Shown here: piece after piece, positions 39,022-47,479 of the stretch | How the letters are laid out: the number at the start of each line of letters is the position of its first letter | How positions within the stretch are numbered: position 1 is the first letter of the stretch | Source: Methylocystis sp. MJC1 | Lineage (GTDB): Bacteria; Pseudomonadota; Alphaproteobacteria; Rhizobiales; Beijerinckiaceae | Direction: 5' to 3' | NCBI RefSeq assembly: GCF_026427715.1 | Contig: NZ_CP107558.1 | Location: forward strand, 1,711,001-1,775,000 | Length of the DNA: 64,000 nt | Program-made: the position numbers and the translations under genes | The notes under the pieces: model-generated | Told to the model about the DNA's origin: nothing | What the model saw: only the letters and a program-made list of their open reading frames with translations | The model's database searches: none

Positions 39022-39809
39022 GCCTTCCTCATCACGTCGAGGAGCTGGCGGTGGATGGCCTCGTTGCCGACGCAGATTTCGCCCTTGGTTAGCATGTCGG
39101 AGCCGCCGGAGAGGTCACTCACGTAGCCGCCGGCCTCGCGCACGAGCACAATGCCCGCCGCGACATCCCATGAATTGATGCCGCGCTCCCAATAGCCGTC
39201 GAATCGGCCACAGGCGACATTGGCGAGGTCCATGGCGGCGGCGCCCATGCGGCGAATGTTGCCGATCTTGGCCATGCCGGCCGAAAGCTCCTTTTTGAAG
39301 GACTCATGGTCCCGGGCGCGGGCGAGGGGCGGGATTCCGCAGGCGACCATGGACTCTGCCAGAGATCGCCGGGCGGCGACGCGCATGCGCCGATTATTGA
39401 AATAGGCGCCCTGGCCCTTCTCCGCGACAAACATCTCGTCCGTCGCGGGATTATAGACCAGGCCTGCCACCAGCTGCCCGTCGCGCTCGAGCGCCACCGA
39501 GACGGCGAAGACGGGGACGCCGTGCAGGAAGTTCGACGTGCCGTCGAGCGGATCGATATGCCAGGTGTGGCTCTTGTCCGAGCCTTCGACCGTCCCGCCT
39601 TCCTCCATGATGAAGCCATAGCCGGGGCGGGCCTTGGATAGCTCTTCGAAAAGGGTCTTTTCCGCGCGCTTGTCGGCGGCGGAAACGAAGTCCCCCGGTC
39701 CCTTCACAGACACCTGGAGATTTTCGACTTCGCCGAAATCTCGCTTGAGCCCGCGCCCGGCCTTGATGGCCGCGGCTGTCATTACATTCATCAAGGCGGA
39801 GCGAATCAT
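39018..39809 (-). CDS. suhB: Inositol-1-monophosphatase family protein SuhB
   Basis: 263 residues from the ATG at 39809. Metal-dependent phosphatase fold: MEEGGTVEG (first metal Glu), WHIDPLDGTSNFLHG (Asp, Asp and the catalytic loop) and INSWDVAAGIVLVREAGG (last metal Asp). Start MIRSALMNVMTAAAIKAGRG is typical of alphaproteobacterial SuhB. A suhB/MmgR-like sRNA lies upstream in divergent orientation, the arrangement that gave that RNA family its first name. Overlaps the GNAT gene. Confidence 0.93.
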   Translation of the reverse strand: MIRSALMNVMTAAAIKAGRGLKRDFGEVENLQVSVKGPGDFVSAADKRAEKTLFEELSKARPGYGFIMEEGGTVEGSDKSHTWHIDPLDGTSNFLHGVPVFAVSVALERDGQLVAGLVYNPATDEMFVAEKGQGAYFNNRRMRVAARRSLAESMVACGIPPLARARDHESFKKELSAGMAKIGNIRRMGAAAMDLANVACGRFDGYWERGINSWDVAAGIVLVREAGGYVSDLSGGSDMLTKGEICVGNEAIHRQLLDVMRKA

Positions 39810-39976
39810 TGGGGAAAGCCTCGGGGCGTGCAGGGGGGAAGCCTCGACATGCCTTTCGCGGGCCCCCGCGTCAAGCATTTGCGAGGGGTTAGCATGGGGG
39901 CTGGCCAAGTCTTAACCATGTGTTAAGCATTTTGATCAAATTCTTTCAAAATCGTGTTTGGACGGAGCAGCTTCCG

Positions 39977-40237
39977 ATGGCGAACATGGACGTCGATTTT
40001 GGAATGGCGCGTCATGACCGGCCACAGGCCATGATTGCATCTTATCGCTACGCGTTTCGGGAACAGCGCCCGGCGCAGCGCCAGCCAAAAGCGACGCCAA
40101 AATATACGCGTATAGACGCTGGCCAATTTCTCCGCACACTCGTCCTCCTCGCCCTCTGCCTCAGCGCCTTGCAGCTTACGCACGCCGAGAAGGCGCAGCA
40201 CGAAAAGGCCCCCGTCACGGCGCTTCTAACCCCCTAG
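39977..40237 (+). CDS. Possible small membrane protein, 86 residues
   Basis: Begins MANMDVDFGMARHDRPQAM; one hydrophobic stretch (FLRTLVLLALCLSALQL, about 50-66) near the C-terminus. There is no strong ribosome site, and the opposite strand is also open here, so I am unsure it is a gene. It would lie between the suhB promoter and the divergent sRNA. Confidence 0.4.
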   Translation: MANMDVDFGMARHDRPQAMIASYRYAFREQRPAQRQPKATPKYTRIDAGQFLRTLVLLALCLSALQLTHAEKAQHEKAPVTALLTP

Positions 40238-40317
40238 CGGGCGCGGGCAAAATCCCGAGCCATTAACGCACAATTAGCAGTTCGCGCGCAGCCTGTGCTT
40301 TGTCCATCGCGGACTTC

Positions 40318-40396
40318 GAGCGCAAACCTCCTCCACTTGTCCTCGGACATGCCTCCCTGATGTCGCCTCCAGAGCCGCTACTGCGGCTCCTTTTTT
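40318..40396 (+). ncRNA. MmgR / suhB-type small RNA (alpha-r8 family)
   Basis: Ends in a clear intrinsic terminator: GAGCCGC (40372-40378), loop TACT, GCGGCTC (40383-40389), then T6. Upstream in the transcript are repeated anti-Shine-Dalgarno motifs: CCTCCTCC near 40327, TCCTCGGA, CCTCCC near 40352 and GCCTCC near 40366. This combination and length (about 79 bases) match my memory of the rhizobial MmgR/suhB sRNA, and it stands divergently upstream of suhB. The 5' end is a guess. MmgR-type RNAs act with Hfq on target mRNAs. Confidence 0.65.
40372..40396 (+). terminator. Terminator of the MmgR/suhB-type RNA
   Basis: 7-bp stem GAGCCGC/GCGGCTC, TACT loop, C and T6. Confidence 0.9.
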
Positions 40397-40525
40397 ATGT
40401 TTTGCTGAAAAGCGGAGCCGTTAAGGTTAAAGAACGCTTAAGCAAGCGCGCCTCTCTCAATTGCGCTAAGGTTCTATATATCGAGTTTGCCGGGGGTAAA
40501 AAACCGGCCAGGGCGTGAGCGTGTC

Positions 40526-41062
40526 ATGGGGCGTTTGAGTGACAACCGGGGCGAGCAAAATCAGCCCGTTTCCTTCGTCGAGAAGCTCGCGGGTTCCGAA
40601 GCTTTCGGCATGATGTTCAAAGAGGGCATGGGGCTCGTAGAAGAGGCGGCTGCCTATCTCGACGGCGCCGGCCGCGACGAGGCGAAGGAGCTGCCCCGCG
40701 CCGAAGCGCTGGCCTATGCCGCTGAAAGCATGCGGCTTACGACCCGCTTGATGCAGATCGCCTCCTGGCTGCTGCTGCAGCGCGCGGTCAATCAGGGCGA
40801 GCTTACTCGCAGCCAGGCGGCAAGCGATCGCCACCGCGTCAAGCTGCACCAGCAGGAGCTGGCTTCCGCGCCGGACGTCTTCCAGCGTCTCCCGCAGCGT
40901 CTACGAGATCTGGCGTTGCATTCCCTGCGCCTGCAGGCGCGGATCATCCATCTCGACCAGCTGATTTACGCCGGCCCTGAGGCTGCGCGCCCCCTTGTTG
41001 CGCCGACGCCGAGCCCGGTCCAGGAGCAACTGGCCAAGCTGCGCGACGCCTTCGCGCGATAA
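40526..41062 (+). CDS. rcdA: RcdA (DUF1465), adaptor for CtrA proteolysis
   Basis: 178 residues from the ATG at 40526. Helical protein of the DUF1465 family with SFVEKLAGSEAFGMMFKEGM at the start, RAEALAYAAESMRLTTRLMQ and a C-terminal tail ending QEQLAKLRDAFAR. In Caulobacter RcdA brings CtrA to ClpXP, together with CpdR and PopA, at the G1-S change. cpdR lies 3 kb away in this window. Single gene. Confidence 0.88.
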   Translation: MGRLSDNRGEQNQPVSFVEKLAGSEAFGMMFKEGMGLVEEAAAYLDGAGRDEAKELPRAEALAYAAESMRLTTRLMQIASWLLLQRAVNQGELTRSQAASDRHRVKLHQQELASAPDVFQRLPQRLRDLALHSLRLQARIIHLDQLIYAGPEAARPLVAPTPSPVQEQLAKLRDAFAR

Positions 41063-41130
41063 TCGTCAGCCTTCTTATCGACGGGCAGGGGCGGCGGGAC
41101 GCAAGTCTCGCCGCTTTATTTTTGGAACGA

Positions 41131-41166
41131 AAAAGAAAAACGCCGGAGCGGCAGGGCGCTCCGGCG
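41131..41166 (-). terminator. Terminator of rpmE
   Basis: On the minus strand, stem CGCCGGAGCG/CGCTCCGGCG with a 6-base loop runs into TTTTTCTTTTT (41131-41140). Confidence 0.93.
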
Positions 41167-41196
41167 TGTGAATGCGTCGCAGACGAAGGCTAAGGC

Positions 41197-41427
41197 TTAC
41201 TTTTTGCCGAAGCTCAGGCCGCCGAAGCGCGAGTTGAAGCGGGAGAGACGGCCGCCGCGGTCGAGAAGCTGGGCCGAGCCGCCGGTCCAGGCCGGATGGG
41301 TCTTGGGATCGATGTCGAGATTCATCGTGTCCCCTTCCTTCCCCCAGGTCGAGCGCGTCAGATATTCGCTGCCGTCGGTCAGCACGACCTTAATGGTGTG
41401 ATAGTCGGGGTGGATTTCGTTTTTCAT
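41197..41427 (-). CDS. rpmE: 50S ribosomal protein L31
   Basis: 76 residues. Begins [20 protein letters not shown] and contains THPAWTGG, the L31 hallmark. The zinc-binding Cys residues found in many L31 proteins are absent, so this is the C-minus form. Single gene with its own terminator. Confidence 0.95.
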   Translation of the reverse strand: MKNEIHPDYHTIKVVLTDGSEYLTRSTWGKEGDTMNLDIDPKTHPAWTGGSAQLLDRGGRLSRFNSRFGGLSFGKK

Positions 41428-41572
41428 CTAACGCGTCCTTCCTGCGATTTGAAACGGCCACAACCCCAAGACGCCTTTCGGCGCGGGGCGGCCGGTCGAA
41501 GCTGACGATTTGGCTGCGCTCTTAGCGCAATGCACGGTCGTCGGCAAGGTTTCTGGCCGAAAAAGGGGGCGT

Positions 41573-42649
41573 CTAAGCCGCGTTTCCACCTGGCATGGCG
41601 ACATCTGGCTCACTCAGGCTCTCGGCAATCGCGTCGTCGACATATTTAAAGAGCGCGAGATCATCGGCGAGAAGGTCGTTCACAATGCCGATCTTCGCGA
41701 GAGATTCGGCCAAAGTCTTCACGCTTTTGAAAAAGACAGGCTCTTCGTCCCCGAAGATATTCGTCCCGACAGCCGCCGTCACGAGGTCCTTGAAAAGCGG
41801 GAAGCGCTCGTGAGTGCCGATGACGTCGAAGTCGGCGAGATAATCGAGCGCTCGGGAGACATTGGCTTGCTTGGGCATTTCGTCGACGTCGCAGCCAAAG
41901 ACTTTCGTCATTGGGCTCATCAGCTCGCGGCGTTGTTGCTCGGTCGTGCCACGAAATGCGCTCGTCAGCGCCTTTTGATCGTTGAAGGGCAGGTTGGCGG
42001 CAAATTCGAGAAGGGACTTCACGCCTGTCGTATAGCCGGCGAAGGAGGAGTCGGCGCTCCCCTCCTTGACGAGGAAATTCAGGAAATAAAGCCGCTCGGC
42101 CAGCTCCTCGTGCGGCTCGCGCAGCAGGGCAATCCGTAGATAGCCCTTCTCTTTCAGGAGGTCGTTGTAACGGAGAAGCAACGACCGCCCAGAGATGAAA
42201 ATGGATTTGCAGAACGGGTTGGCGATCAGCGCGATGGTCGTTTCGAGGCCGTTGCGCTCTGAATTGAAGTAGCTGAGGCTGAACCGGCTTTTGATCTCCT
42301 GTAGGATACGGCGCTGCGGAATCAGCGTGCAGTCGAACAGGAATATTTTGCGCTCGACGTCATCTGGTTGAAGCCGTCTGTAGATCGGGAGGTGGCCGTC
42401 CGCTTCGATGATCTCGATGTCCGACACGTGCGCGAGATCGGGCACAATGTCCGGGCCGATGCAAAAGCCGCATTGGCCTGTCGAATGGAGGCCGAGGTCC
42501 CGGATATCGGCTCTGTTCAAATTGGCAGAGATCTCGATGTCGTCTCGTCCAGGGATCGAGATAATGAATCTCGGCGTCTCCGACGGATTGTCCGGCGCGA
42601 GCCAACCTACGATCTGATCGCCAGTATCTGCGTCAATAATGAAATGCAT
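41573..42649 (-). CDS. Unknown protein, 358 residues, divergent from an SGNH-like gene
   Basis: No signal peptide or membrane helix. The first 95 residues form a beta-rich region (PRFIISIPGRDDIEISANLN); from 105 there is KIFLFDCTLIPQRRILQEIK, then KSIFISGRSLLL and LRIALLREPHEELAERLYFL. The last two resemble the phosphosulfate-binding strands of sulfotransferases (a Ser-Gly-Arg loop and an Arg-x-Pro motif), but the match is weak. Divergent from the SGNH-like gene at 42847, with which it may share a surface-glycan role. I do not assign a function. Confidence 0.6.
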   Translation of the reverse strand: MHFIIDADTGDQIVGWLAPDNPSETPRFIISIPGRDDIEISANLNRADIRDLGLHSTGQCGFCIGPDIVPDLAHVSDIEIIEADGHLPIYRRLQPDDVERKIFLFDCTLIPQRRILQEIKSRFSLSYFNSERNGLETTIALIANPFCKSIFISGRSLLLRYNDLLKEKGYLRIALLREPHEELAERLYFLNFLVKEGSADSSFAGYTTGVKSLLEFAANLPFNDQKALTSAFRGTTEQQRRELMSPMTKVFGCDVDEMPKQANVSRALDYLADFDVIGTHERFPLFKDLVTAAVGTNIFGDEEPVFFKSVKTLAESLAKIGIVNDLLADDLALFKYVDDAIAESLSEPDVAMPGGNAA

Positions 42650-42846
42650 ATGGGGCGTTCTGGCTGGCTATCAGGAAGCGTTGTCAGCTATGTCCGGGAG
42701 AAGATCGATAGGATCCCCGGCCAATGCCCTGGTTTCGATGTCCTCTATCCGAGAAGTGGGCGCGACTCAAGTCTGGCGAGGTTTGACGCTTCACCATAAA
42801 GAGTTCATGCGACTTGGCGATCGTTTGGAGGCGGATCTTGCGCATT

Positions 42847-43884
42847 ATGATTCTTGGCGGGTCCAATTCTAGTCCGAAGCACGGCTGGGCGGCCGAGTTG
42901 GCAAGGATTGCGCCCGAGCATGTGTTCGACAACAAGTTTCTGGGGGCGGTCGGGTCGCTTTTTGGGCTTCTCCGCTTGCTCAAGATGGAGCGGGACGGGG
43001 ACCCGAAGCCAGACGCCCTCATCTTCGAATATACGCTGAACGACACCGTCTGGCTCGCGGGCGGGAGTCTTGATCCCCAGATAATCGCCGATACGCTTGG
43101 CGACGTTCTGACCTTCTGCGCGCGCGAAGGGATCGGGATCCTATTCCTTTGTCTTTGTCTGCGGCCTCACGAAGGGCAGGGCGAGGCCGAAGGATCGTTG
43201 TATCTCGACAATATTTACAGAACTGCGGCGGAAAAGCGGGGCGCAGCCTGCCTCTTTCTCGCGGACATACTCGGCCATATCGATGCGAGTCAGTTTGTCG
43301 ACCACAAGCATCTCGACGGCGCTTCTTTCTGCCGTGTCGCGGAAGCGGTCGCCGAGCGTCTGCGTCAGCCTATTCCGACGCCTGGTGGAGCGGCGCTCAG
43401 CATGCGCTTTTGCTACGCCGACGCAACGCAGTCGTCGATTACCGGGCCCGTCTCCCGCTTGCGCCGCAGCGCGACGGTGTTCGAGGGCGCGTTCGTCGAA
43501 ATCGCCCGTGGCGGCAGATGTCTATGGAACATTCGCGGCCGGCTTGTCGCCGCGCTCCTGCGCTCGACCGAGATGAGCGGTTGCTATGCGATAACGGCGG
43601 GCGGGCGAACGATCCGCAAGAATGCGCAATCATTGGCGCGCGAGGCTGTGGAGAACCTGATTATCCTTCATTATATCGCGCAAACGCTTCCGCTTGGCAA
43701 AAGCGTCGTTTTCGACCTGCCGACCTCGGAAGAGGCATTGATGGCGCTGCCCGGCGATCTCACCTTGATGGAAGGCGCGCCGCGCGTTCCTTTCGAGCAG
43801 CAGACATTGGAGGTCGCAGGAATCATGATCTACCGGCCGGCATCTTGGGCGCGCCGGATGTTTGAAGCGGTCTCTGGGGGATGA
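42847..43884 (+). CDS. SGNH-hydrolase-like protein
   Basis: 345 residues from the ATG at 42847. Begins MILGGSNSSPKHGWAAELA, block I of SGNH/GDSL hydrolases with GGSNS in place of GDS. Later FEYTLNDTVW could be block III (with Asn) and VDHKHLDGASFCRVAEAV block V (Asp-x2-His in altered form). From about 195 to the end there is a second beta-rich domain I do not recognise. Acyl or sugar-acetyl esterases are possible. Preceded by a less bias-typical control region shared with the unknown gene at 41573. Confidence 0.6.
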   Translation: MILGGSNSSPKHGWAAELARIAPEHVFDNKFLGAVGSLFGLLRLLKMERDGDPKPDALIFEYTLNDTVWLAGGSLDPQIIADTLGDVLTFCAREGIGILFLCLCLRPHEGQGEAEGSLYLDNIYRTAAEKRGAACLFLADILGHIDASQFVDHKHLDGASFCRVAEAVAERLRQPIPTPGGAALSMRFCYADATQSSITGPVSRLRRSATVFEGAFVEIARGGRCLWNIRGRLVAALLRSTEMSGCYAITAGGRTIRKNAQSLAREAVENLIILHYIAQTLPLGKSVVFDLPTSEEALMALPGDLTLMEGAPRVPFEQQTLEVAGIMIYRPASWARRMFEAVSGG

Positions 43885-43906
43885 CGGCCGGCTTTTCCCT
43901 GTGTCG

Positions 43907-44281
43907 TCAGGCCGCGAGCATGCGCTGAACCTCGCTAACGAGGTCGCGCAGATGGAAGGGCTTGGAGAGAATCTTCGCCTGCCGGGGGGCTTGATTGTCG
44001 GGGTTCAGCGCGACGGCGGCAAAGCCGGTGATGAACATGACCTTTATATCCGGATCGAGCTCGGTTGCGCGGCGGGCGAGCTCGATTCCGTCCATCTCGG
44101 GCATGACGATGTCGGTCAGCAGCAGCTCGAATGGCTCGACGCGGAGCTGGTCATAGGCGGAAAGCCCATTATCGAAGGAGGTCACCGAAAAACCCGCCTG
44201 CTGTAGCGCCTTCACCAGGAAACGACGCATGTCGTTGTCGTCTTCGGCAAGCAGAATCTTCGCCGTCGGGCTCTCGTTCAT
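43907..44281 (-). CDS. cpdR: CpdR-type response regulator
   Basis: 124 residues, a lone CheY-like receiver. ILLAEDDNDMRR holds the acidic pair, Asp57 in LLTDIVMPEMDG is the phosphorylation site, Thr in MFITGFAAVAL and Lys107 in ILSKPFHLRDLV complete the pocket. The KPFHLRDLVSEV ending is the CpdR form. Unphosphorylated CpdR binds ClpX and primes destruction of cell-cycle substrates. Divergent from the N-formylglutamate amidohydrolase gene, a neighbour pair common in rhizobia. Confidence 0.9.
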   Translation of the reverse strand: MNESPTAKILLAEDDNDMRRFLVKALQQAGFSVTSFDNGLSAYDQLRVEPFELLLTDIVMPEMDGIELARRATELDPDIKVMFITGFAAVALNPDNQAPRQAKILSKPFHLRDLVSEVQRMLAA

Positions 44282-44468
44282 CTCAGTCCTCTCGAGGGGT
44301 TTTTTCCATATGAACCCCAGCCTGTAAATATCGGGTGAAAACCCAGCCGTGCGAGGGTAACTTAGAGGGCTAGATTTATAGAACCTTTCGACGCTCGCGA
44401 CCCCTCGTGCGGCCTCCGCGCGCCAAAGCGGGAGCGTCGGGCGGGTCGGAACGGGCCGGGACGATTCG

Positions 44469-45428
44469 ATGGATGGCCGAAAATTAGGACAAGGGGAAGG
44501 GGGGGCGAGCGAAGCATCGCCTCTCGAACCCGAGCTGTCGCCGCCTTTCGAGGTGATCAAGCCCGATGAACTCCTGTCGCCGCTTGTTTTTTCGTCCCCT
44601 CACTCCGGGCGGATCTATCCCGCACGCTTCCTTGCCGCCGCAAGGCTCGACGCCCTCTCCCTGCGCCGCTCCGAAGACGCTTATGTCGATGAGTTATTCG
44701 GCTCGGCGCGGTCGGTCGGCGCCCCGATGCTGCGCGCGCTGTTCCCGCGCGCCTATCTCGATCTCAACCGCGAGCCCTACGAGCTCGACCCCAAGCTGTT
44801 CGAGGGGCCATTGCCGCAATTCGCCAACACGCGCTCGCTCAGGGTCGCGGCCGGGCTCGGCACTGTTCCACGGGTGGCGGCCGACGCTCGGGAAATTTAC
44901 GCTGGCCGCATAGCGCTCGACGAAGGCCTGCAGCGGATCGAGGCGCTCTATAAACCCTATCACGCAGAGCTGCGCGCGCTGGTGGAGCGCGCCGCCCGCC
45001 GCTTCGGCGTCGCTGTCGTCGTTGATTGCCACTCCATGCCATCGTCCGGCGCGCGAGGCGCCTCGCCGCTGGCTGGCGCGGAAAAGAAACGCGTCGATTT
45101 TGTCATCGGCGATCGTTATGGCGCGAGCGTTGCGCCCAGCCTCGTCGACGGCGTCGAGGCGCGGCTTCGCGCGAGAGGCTACAACGTTCATCGAAACCGA
45201 CCTTACGCCGGCGGCTTCATCACGGAGCATTTCGGCCGCCCGCGCGCGGGCTGGCACGCGTTGCAGATCGAAGTCTCGCGCGGGCTATACATGGACGAGT
45301 CGACCCTGGAAAAAAACGACCGCTTTGCGACTGTCGCCGCCGATCTCGCCGAGGTGGTCGCCGGGCTCGCTCAGGATGTCGAACTGGACGAATCTCTCGG
45401 CGGCCCGCGTCGGATGGCCGCTGAATAA
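44469..45428 (+). CDS. N-formylglutamate amidohydrolase family protein
   Basis: 319 residues. Hydrolyses N-formylglutamate or a related N-acyl amino acid (hutG-type). Visible blocks: LVFSSPHSGRIYPARF near the N-terminus with the metal His, RAYLDLNREPYELDP, VVVDCHSMPSSG with Asp and His, and AGWHALQIEVSRGLYMDE near the C-terminus. No histidine-degradation genes are nearby; it sits between cpdR and hisN, so its role is not necessarily in histidine use. Confidence 0.88.
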   Translation: MDGRKLGQGEGGASEASPLEPELSPPFEVIKPDELLSPLVFSSPHSGRIYPARFLAAARLDALSLRRSEDAYVDELFGSARSVGAPMLRALFPRAYLDLNREPYELDPKLFEGPLPQFANTRSLRVAAGLGTVPRVAADAREIYAGRIALDEGLQRIEALYKPYHAELRALVERAARRFGVAVVVDCHSMPSSGARGASPLAGAEKKRVDFVIGDRYGASVAPSLVDGVEARLRARGYNVHRNRPYAGGFITEHFGRPRAGWHALQIEVSRGLYMDESTLEKNDRFATVAADLAEVVAGLAQDVELDESLGGPRRMAAE

Positions 45429-45455
45429 ACGCGGCCCTTCGTCGCTGGAGCAACC

Positions 45456-46259
45456 ATGACCGTCGTCGATTTCGAAAAATTTGTGGAAGAGCTCGCCGAT
45501 GTTTCGGGCGAAGCTGTCATGCCTTTTTTCCGCACCGCAATCGCCGCGGACGATAAGGCGCATGGCGGGGCTTTCGATCCGGTGACGGAGGCGGATCGCG
45601 CGGCCGAGATCGCGATGCGGCGGCTGATCGAGCGGACCTTTCCAAGCCACGGTATCATCGGCGAAGAGTTCGGCTCCAAGAATCAAGACGCCGAATATGT
45701 CTGGGTGCTCGATCCGATCGACGGAACGAAGAGCTTTATCTCCGGCTTTCCAACCTGGGGCACGCTCATCGGCCTCTCCCATCGTGGGCGCCCCTGCTAT
45801 GGCCTGATGCATCAGCCTTTCACGCGCGAGCGTTTCCATGGCGACGGCGAGGCCGCCTTCTGGCGCGGCCCGTCGCGTCACGGCAAGACGGTGGAAGAGC
45901 GGCGCAAGCTGGTTGTGCGCCCGTGCCCGACGCTCGCCCAGGCGACGCTGATGACAACCTCGCCTCTGCTCATCGAGCCGGCGCTGCGCGACAAATTCCA
46001 CCGCGTCGAATCGCAGGTGCGTCTCTCGCGCTATGGCGGCGACTGCTACGCCTATTGCGCGCTCGCCGCCGGCCATGTCGATCTCGTGATCGAAGCGGGC
46101 CTCAATTCTTATGACATTGTCGCGCTTATCCCGATCGTCGAAGGGGCGGGGGGCGTCGTCACGACATGGGATGGCGGCGATCCGGCGCGAGGCGGGGCGA
46201 TTGTCGCTGCGGGCGACAAGGCGCTGCACGAGGCGGCAGTGCGGTTGCTCGCGAAGTGA
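45456..46259 (+). CDS. hisN: Histidinol-phosphatase, inositol monophosphatase type
   Basis: 267 residues. IMPase fold with DPVTEADRAAE, IIGEEFGSKN (metal Glu), VWVLDPIDGTKSFISGFP (Asp pair) and the C-terminal NSYDIVALIPIVEGAGG. The DGTKSF and FPTWGTLIGL forms mark the HisN group, which makes histidinol from its phosphate in actinobacteria and alphaproteobacteria. It follows the amidohydrolase after 27 bases, probably as an operon. It is clearly distinct from suhB at 39018. Confidence 0.88.
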   Translation: MTVVDFEKFVEELADVSGEAVMPFFRTAIAADDKAHGGAFDPVTEADRAAEIAMRRLIERTFPSHGIIGEEFGSKNQDAEYVWVLDPIDGTKSFISGFPTWGTLIGLSHRGRPCYGLMHQPFTRERFHGDGEAAFWRGPSRHGKTVEERRKLVVRPCPTLAQATLMTTSPLLIEPALRDKFHRVESQVRLSRYGGDCYAYCALAAGHVDLVIEAGLNSYDIVALIPIVEGAGGVVTTWDGGDPARGGAIVAAGDKALHEAAVRLLAK

Positions 46260-46298
46260 AGCTTTGATCGGCGCCGCTCGGGGCGGCGAATTGCGCCG

Positions 46299-47243
46299 TC
46301 AGTCTTTGTCCGAAGTTGCCGCGGCGAGATCGACGCTTCGAGAGAAGAAACGACTTTCCGCGAGCGACGCCGCAAGCAGGCGGAAGGTCTCTTTGCGCCA
46401 AGAGGTCCGGCGCCATGCGAGCGCAATGCGCCGAGCAGGCCGATCGCCTTCGATCGGCGCTACGCAGACATCGAGCCCCCTGAGAAGCCCGGCCTCGATC
46501 GCGAGCCGTGGCGCGAGAGTGATTCCAAGACCGCCCGCGACCATTTGCGCCAGCGTCTGCAGGCTCGTGCCTTGGAAGGCGATATTGCGACGAGCGCCCG
46601 CGAGCGCACATACGGCCAGCGCATGGTCGCGCATGCAATGGCCGTCTTCCAGAAGCAGCAGCTCTTCCTGCTCCAGATCGCTGGCGCATGCAGAGGCGCG
46701 CCCATCGAGGCGATGCCCACGCGGACAGACCATGAAGAAAGGATCCTCGGCGATCTCGAGCGTCTCGACGTCCTCGACCTGGTAAGGCAATGCGATCACA
46801 GCCACGTCGAGCTGCCCCGATTCCAGTTGGGCTAGGATTGGCTTGGTCTGCTCTTCGCGCAGATACACGCGAAGCCCGGGGAAGGCGGCGCGCAGCCTCG
46901 GCATCACCTCCGGGATCAAAAAGGGCCCGATGGTCGGAATTACGCCGAGCCGGAGCGGCCCGGACGTGGGATCTTGTGCACCGGCGGCAATGTCGACGAT
47001 ATCTTCGGCGTCCCGAAGCAGCGCACGGGCCCGCGTCGCGATTTCCAACCCGATCGTCGTCGGGACAACGGAGCGCCGCGTACGCTCCAAGAGAGCTACG
47101 CCCAAAGTTTCCTCTAGCTCCTGGATGGCGGCGCTCAATGCTGATTGTCCCACGAAGCAGGCTTCGGCCGCTTTTCCGAAATGGAGGCGATCGACCACGG
47201 CGACGAAGAATTTCAATTGGCGAAGCGTCGGAAGGTTCTTCAT
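46299..47243 (-). CDS. oxyR: OxyR, hydrogen peroxide-sensing LysR regulator
   Basis: 314 residues from the ATG at 47243. N-terminal winged helix (TLRQLKFFVAVVDRLHFGKA, then SALSAAIQELEETLG). In the effector domain Cys203 and Cys212 in LLEDGHCMRDHALAVC keep the spacing of the redox pair of E. coli OxyR (Cys199/Cys208). Peroxide joins these and turns on defence genes; likely targets in the window include the diheme peroxidase, which is inference. Convergent with hisN. Confidence 0.92.
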   Translation of the reverse strand: MKNLPTLRQLKFFVAVVDRLHFGKAAEACFVGQSALSAAIQELEETLGVALLERTRRSVVPTTIGLEIATRARALLRDAEDIVDIAAGAQDPTSGPLRLGVIPTIGPFLIPEVMPRLRAAFPGLRVYLREEQTKPILAQLESGQLDVAVIALPYQVEDVETLEIAEDPFFMVCPRGHRLDGRASACASDLEQEELLLLEDGHCMRDHALAVCALAGARRNIAFQGTSLQTLAQMVAGGLGITLAPRLAIEAGLLRGLDVCVAPIEGDRPARRIALAWRRTSWRKETFRLLAASLAESRFFSRSVDLAAATSDKD

Positions 47244-47362
47244 CGCGCGCTCGATTGGTTTGCAAGTTTGGCGATTATCGCTTCGCTTATCGGGCCCCAA
47301 TGCATCGGGGCGCTACTGATACGCATGATAGATACTGCATTGGAGTTTCGACGCAGTGAAAT

Positions 47363-47428
47363 GGGCGTCTTCACGCCATCCGTGAAGACGCCCGAAGAGG
47401 ATAGCCGCTCTAAAGCGGCACTCTCTTC
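47363..47428. other. Tandem strong hairpins between oxyR and the small secreted gene
   Basis: Hairpin 1: 13-bp perfect arms GGGCGTCTTCACG (47363-47375) and CGTGAAGACGCCC (47381-47393), 5-base loop. Hairpin 2 directly after it: GAAGAG/CTCTTC (47394-47399, 47423-47428) enclosing CCGCT/AGCGG. There is no T-run on either strand, so these are not simple terminators. Confidence 0.6.
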
Positions 47429-47479
47429 GTCATGAGAAATCCCAAGCTTGGATTGGGAGTTTCCGAGCGGAAACATTCT

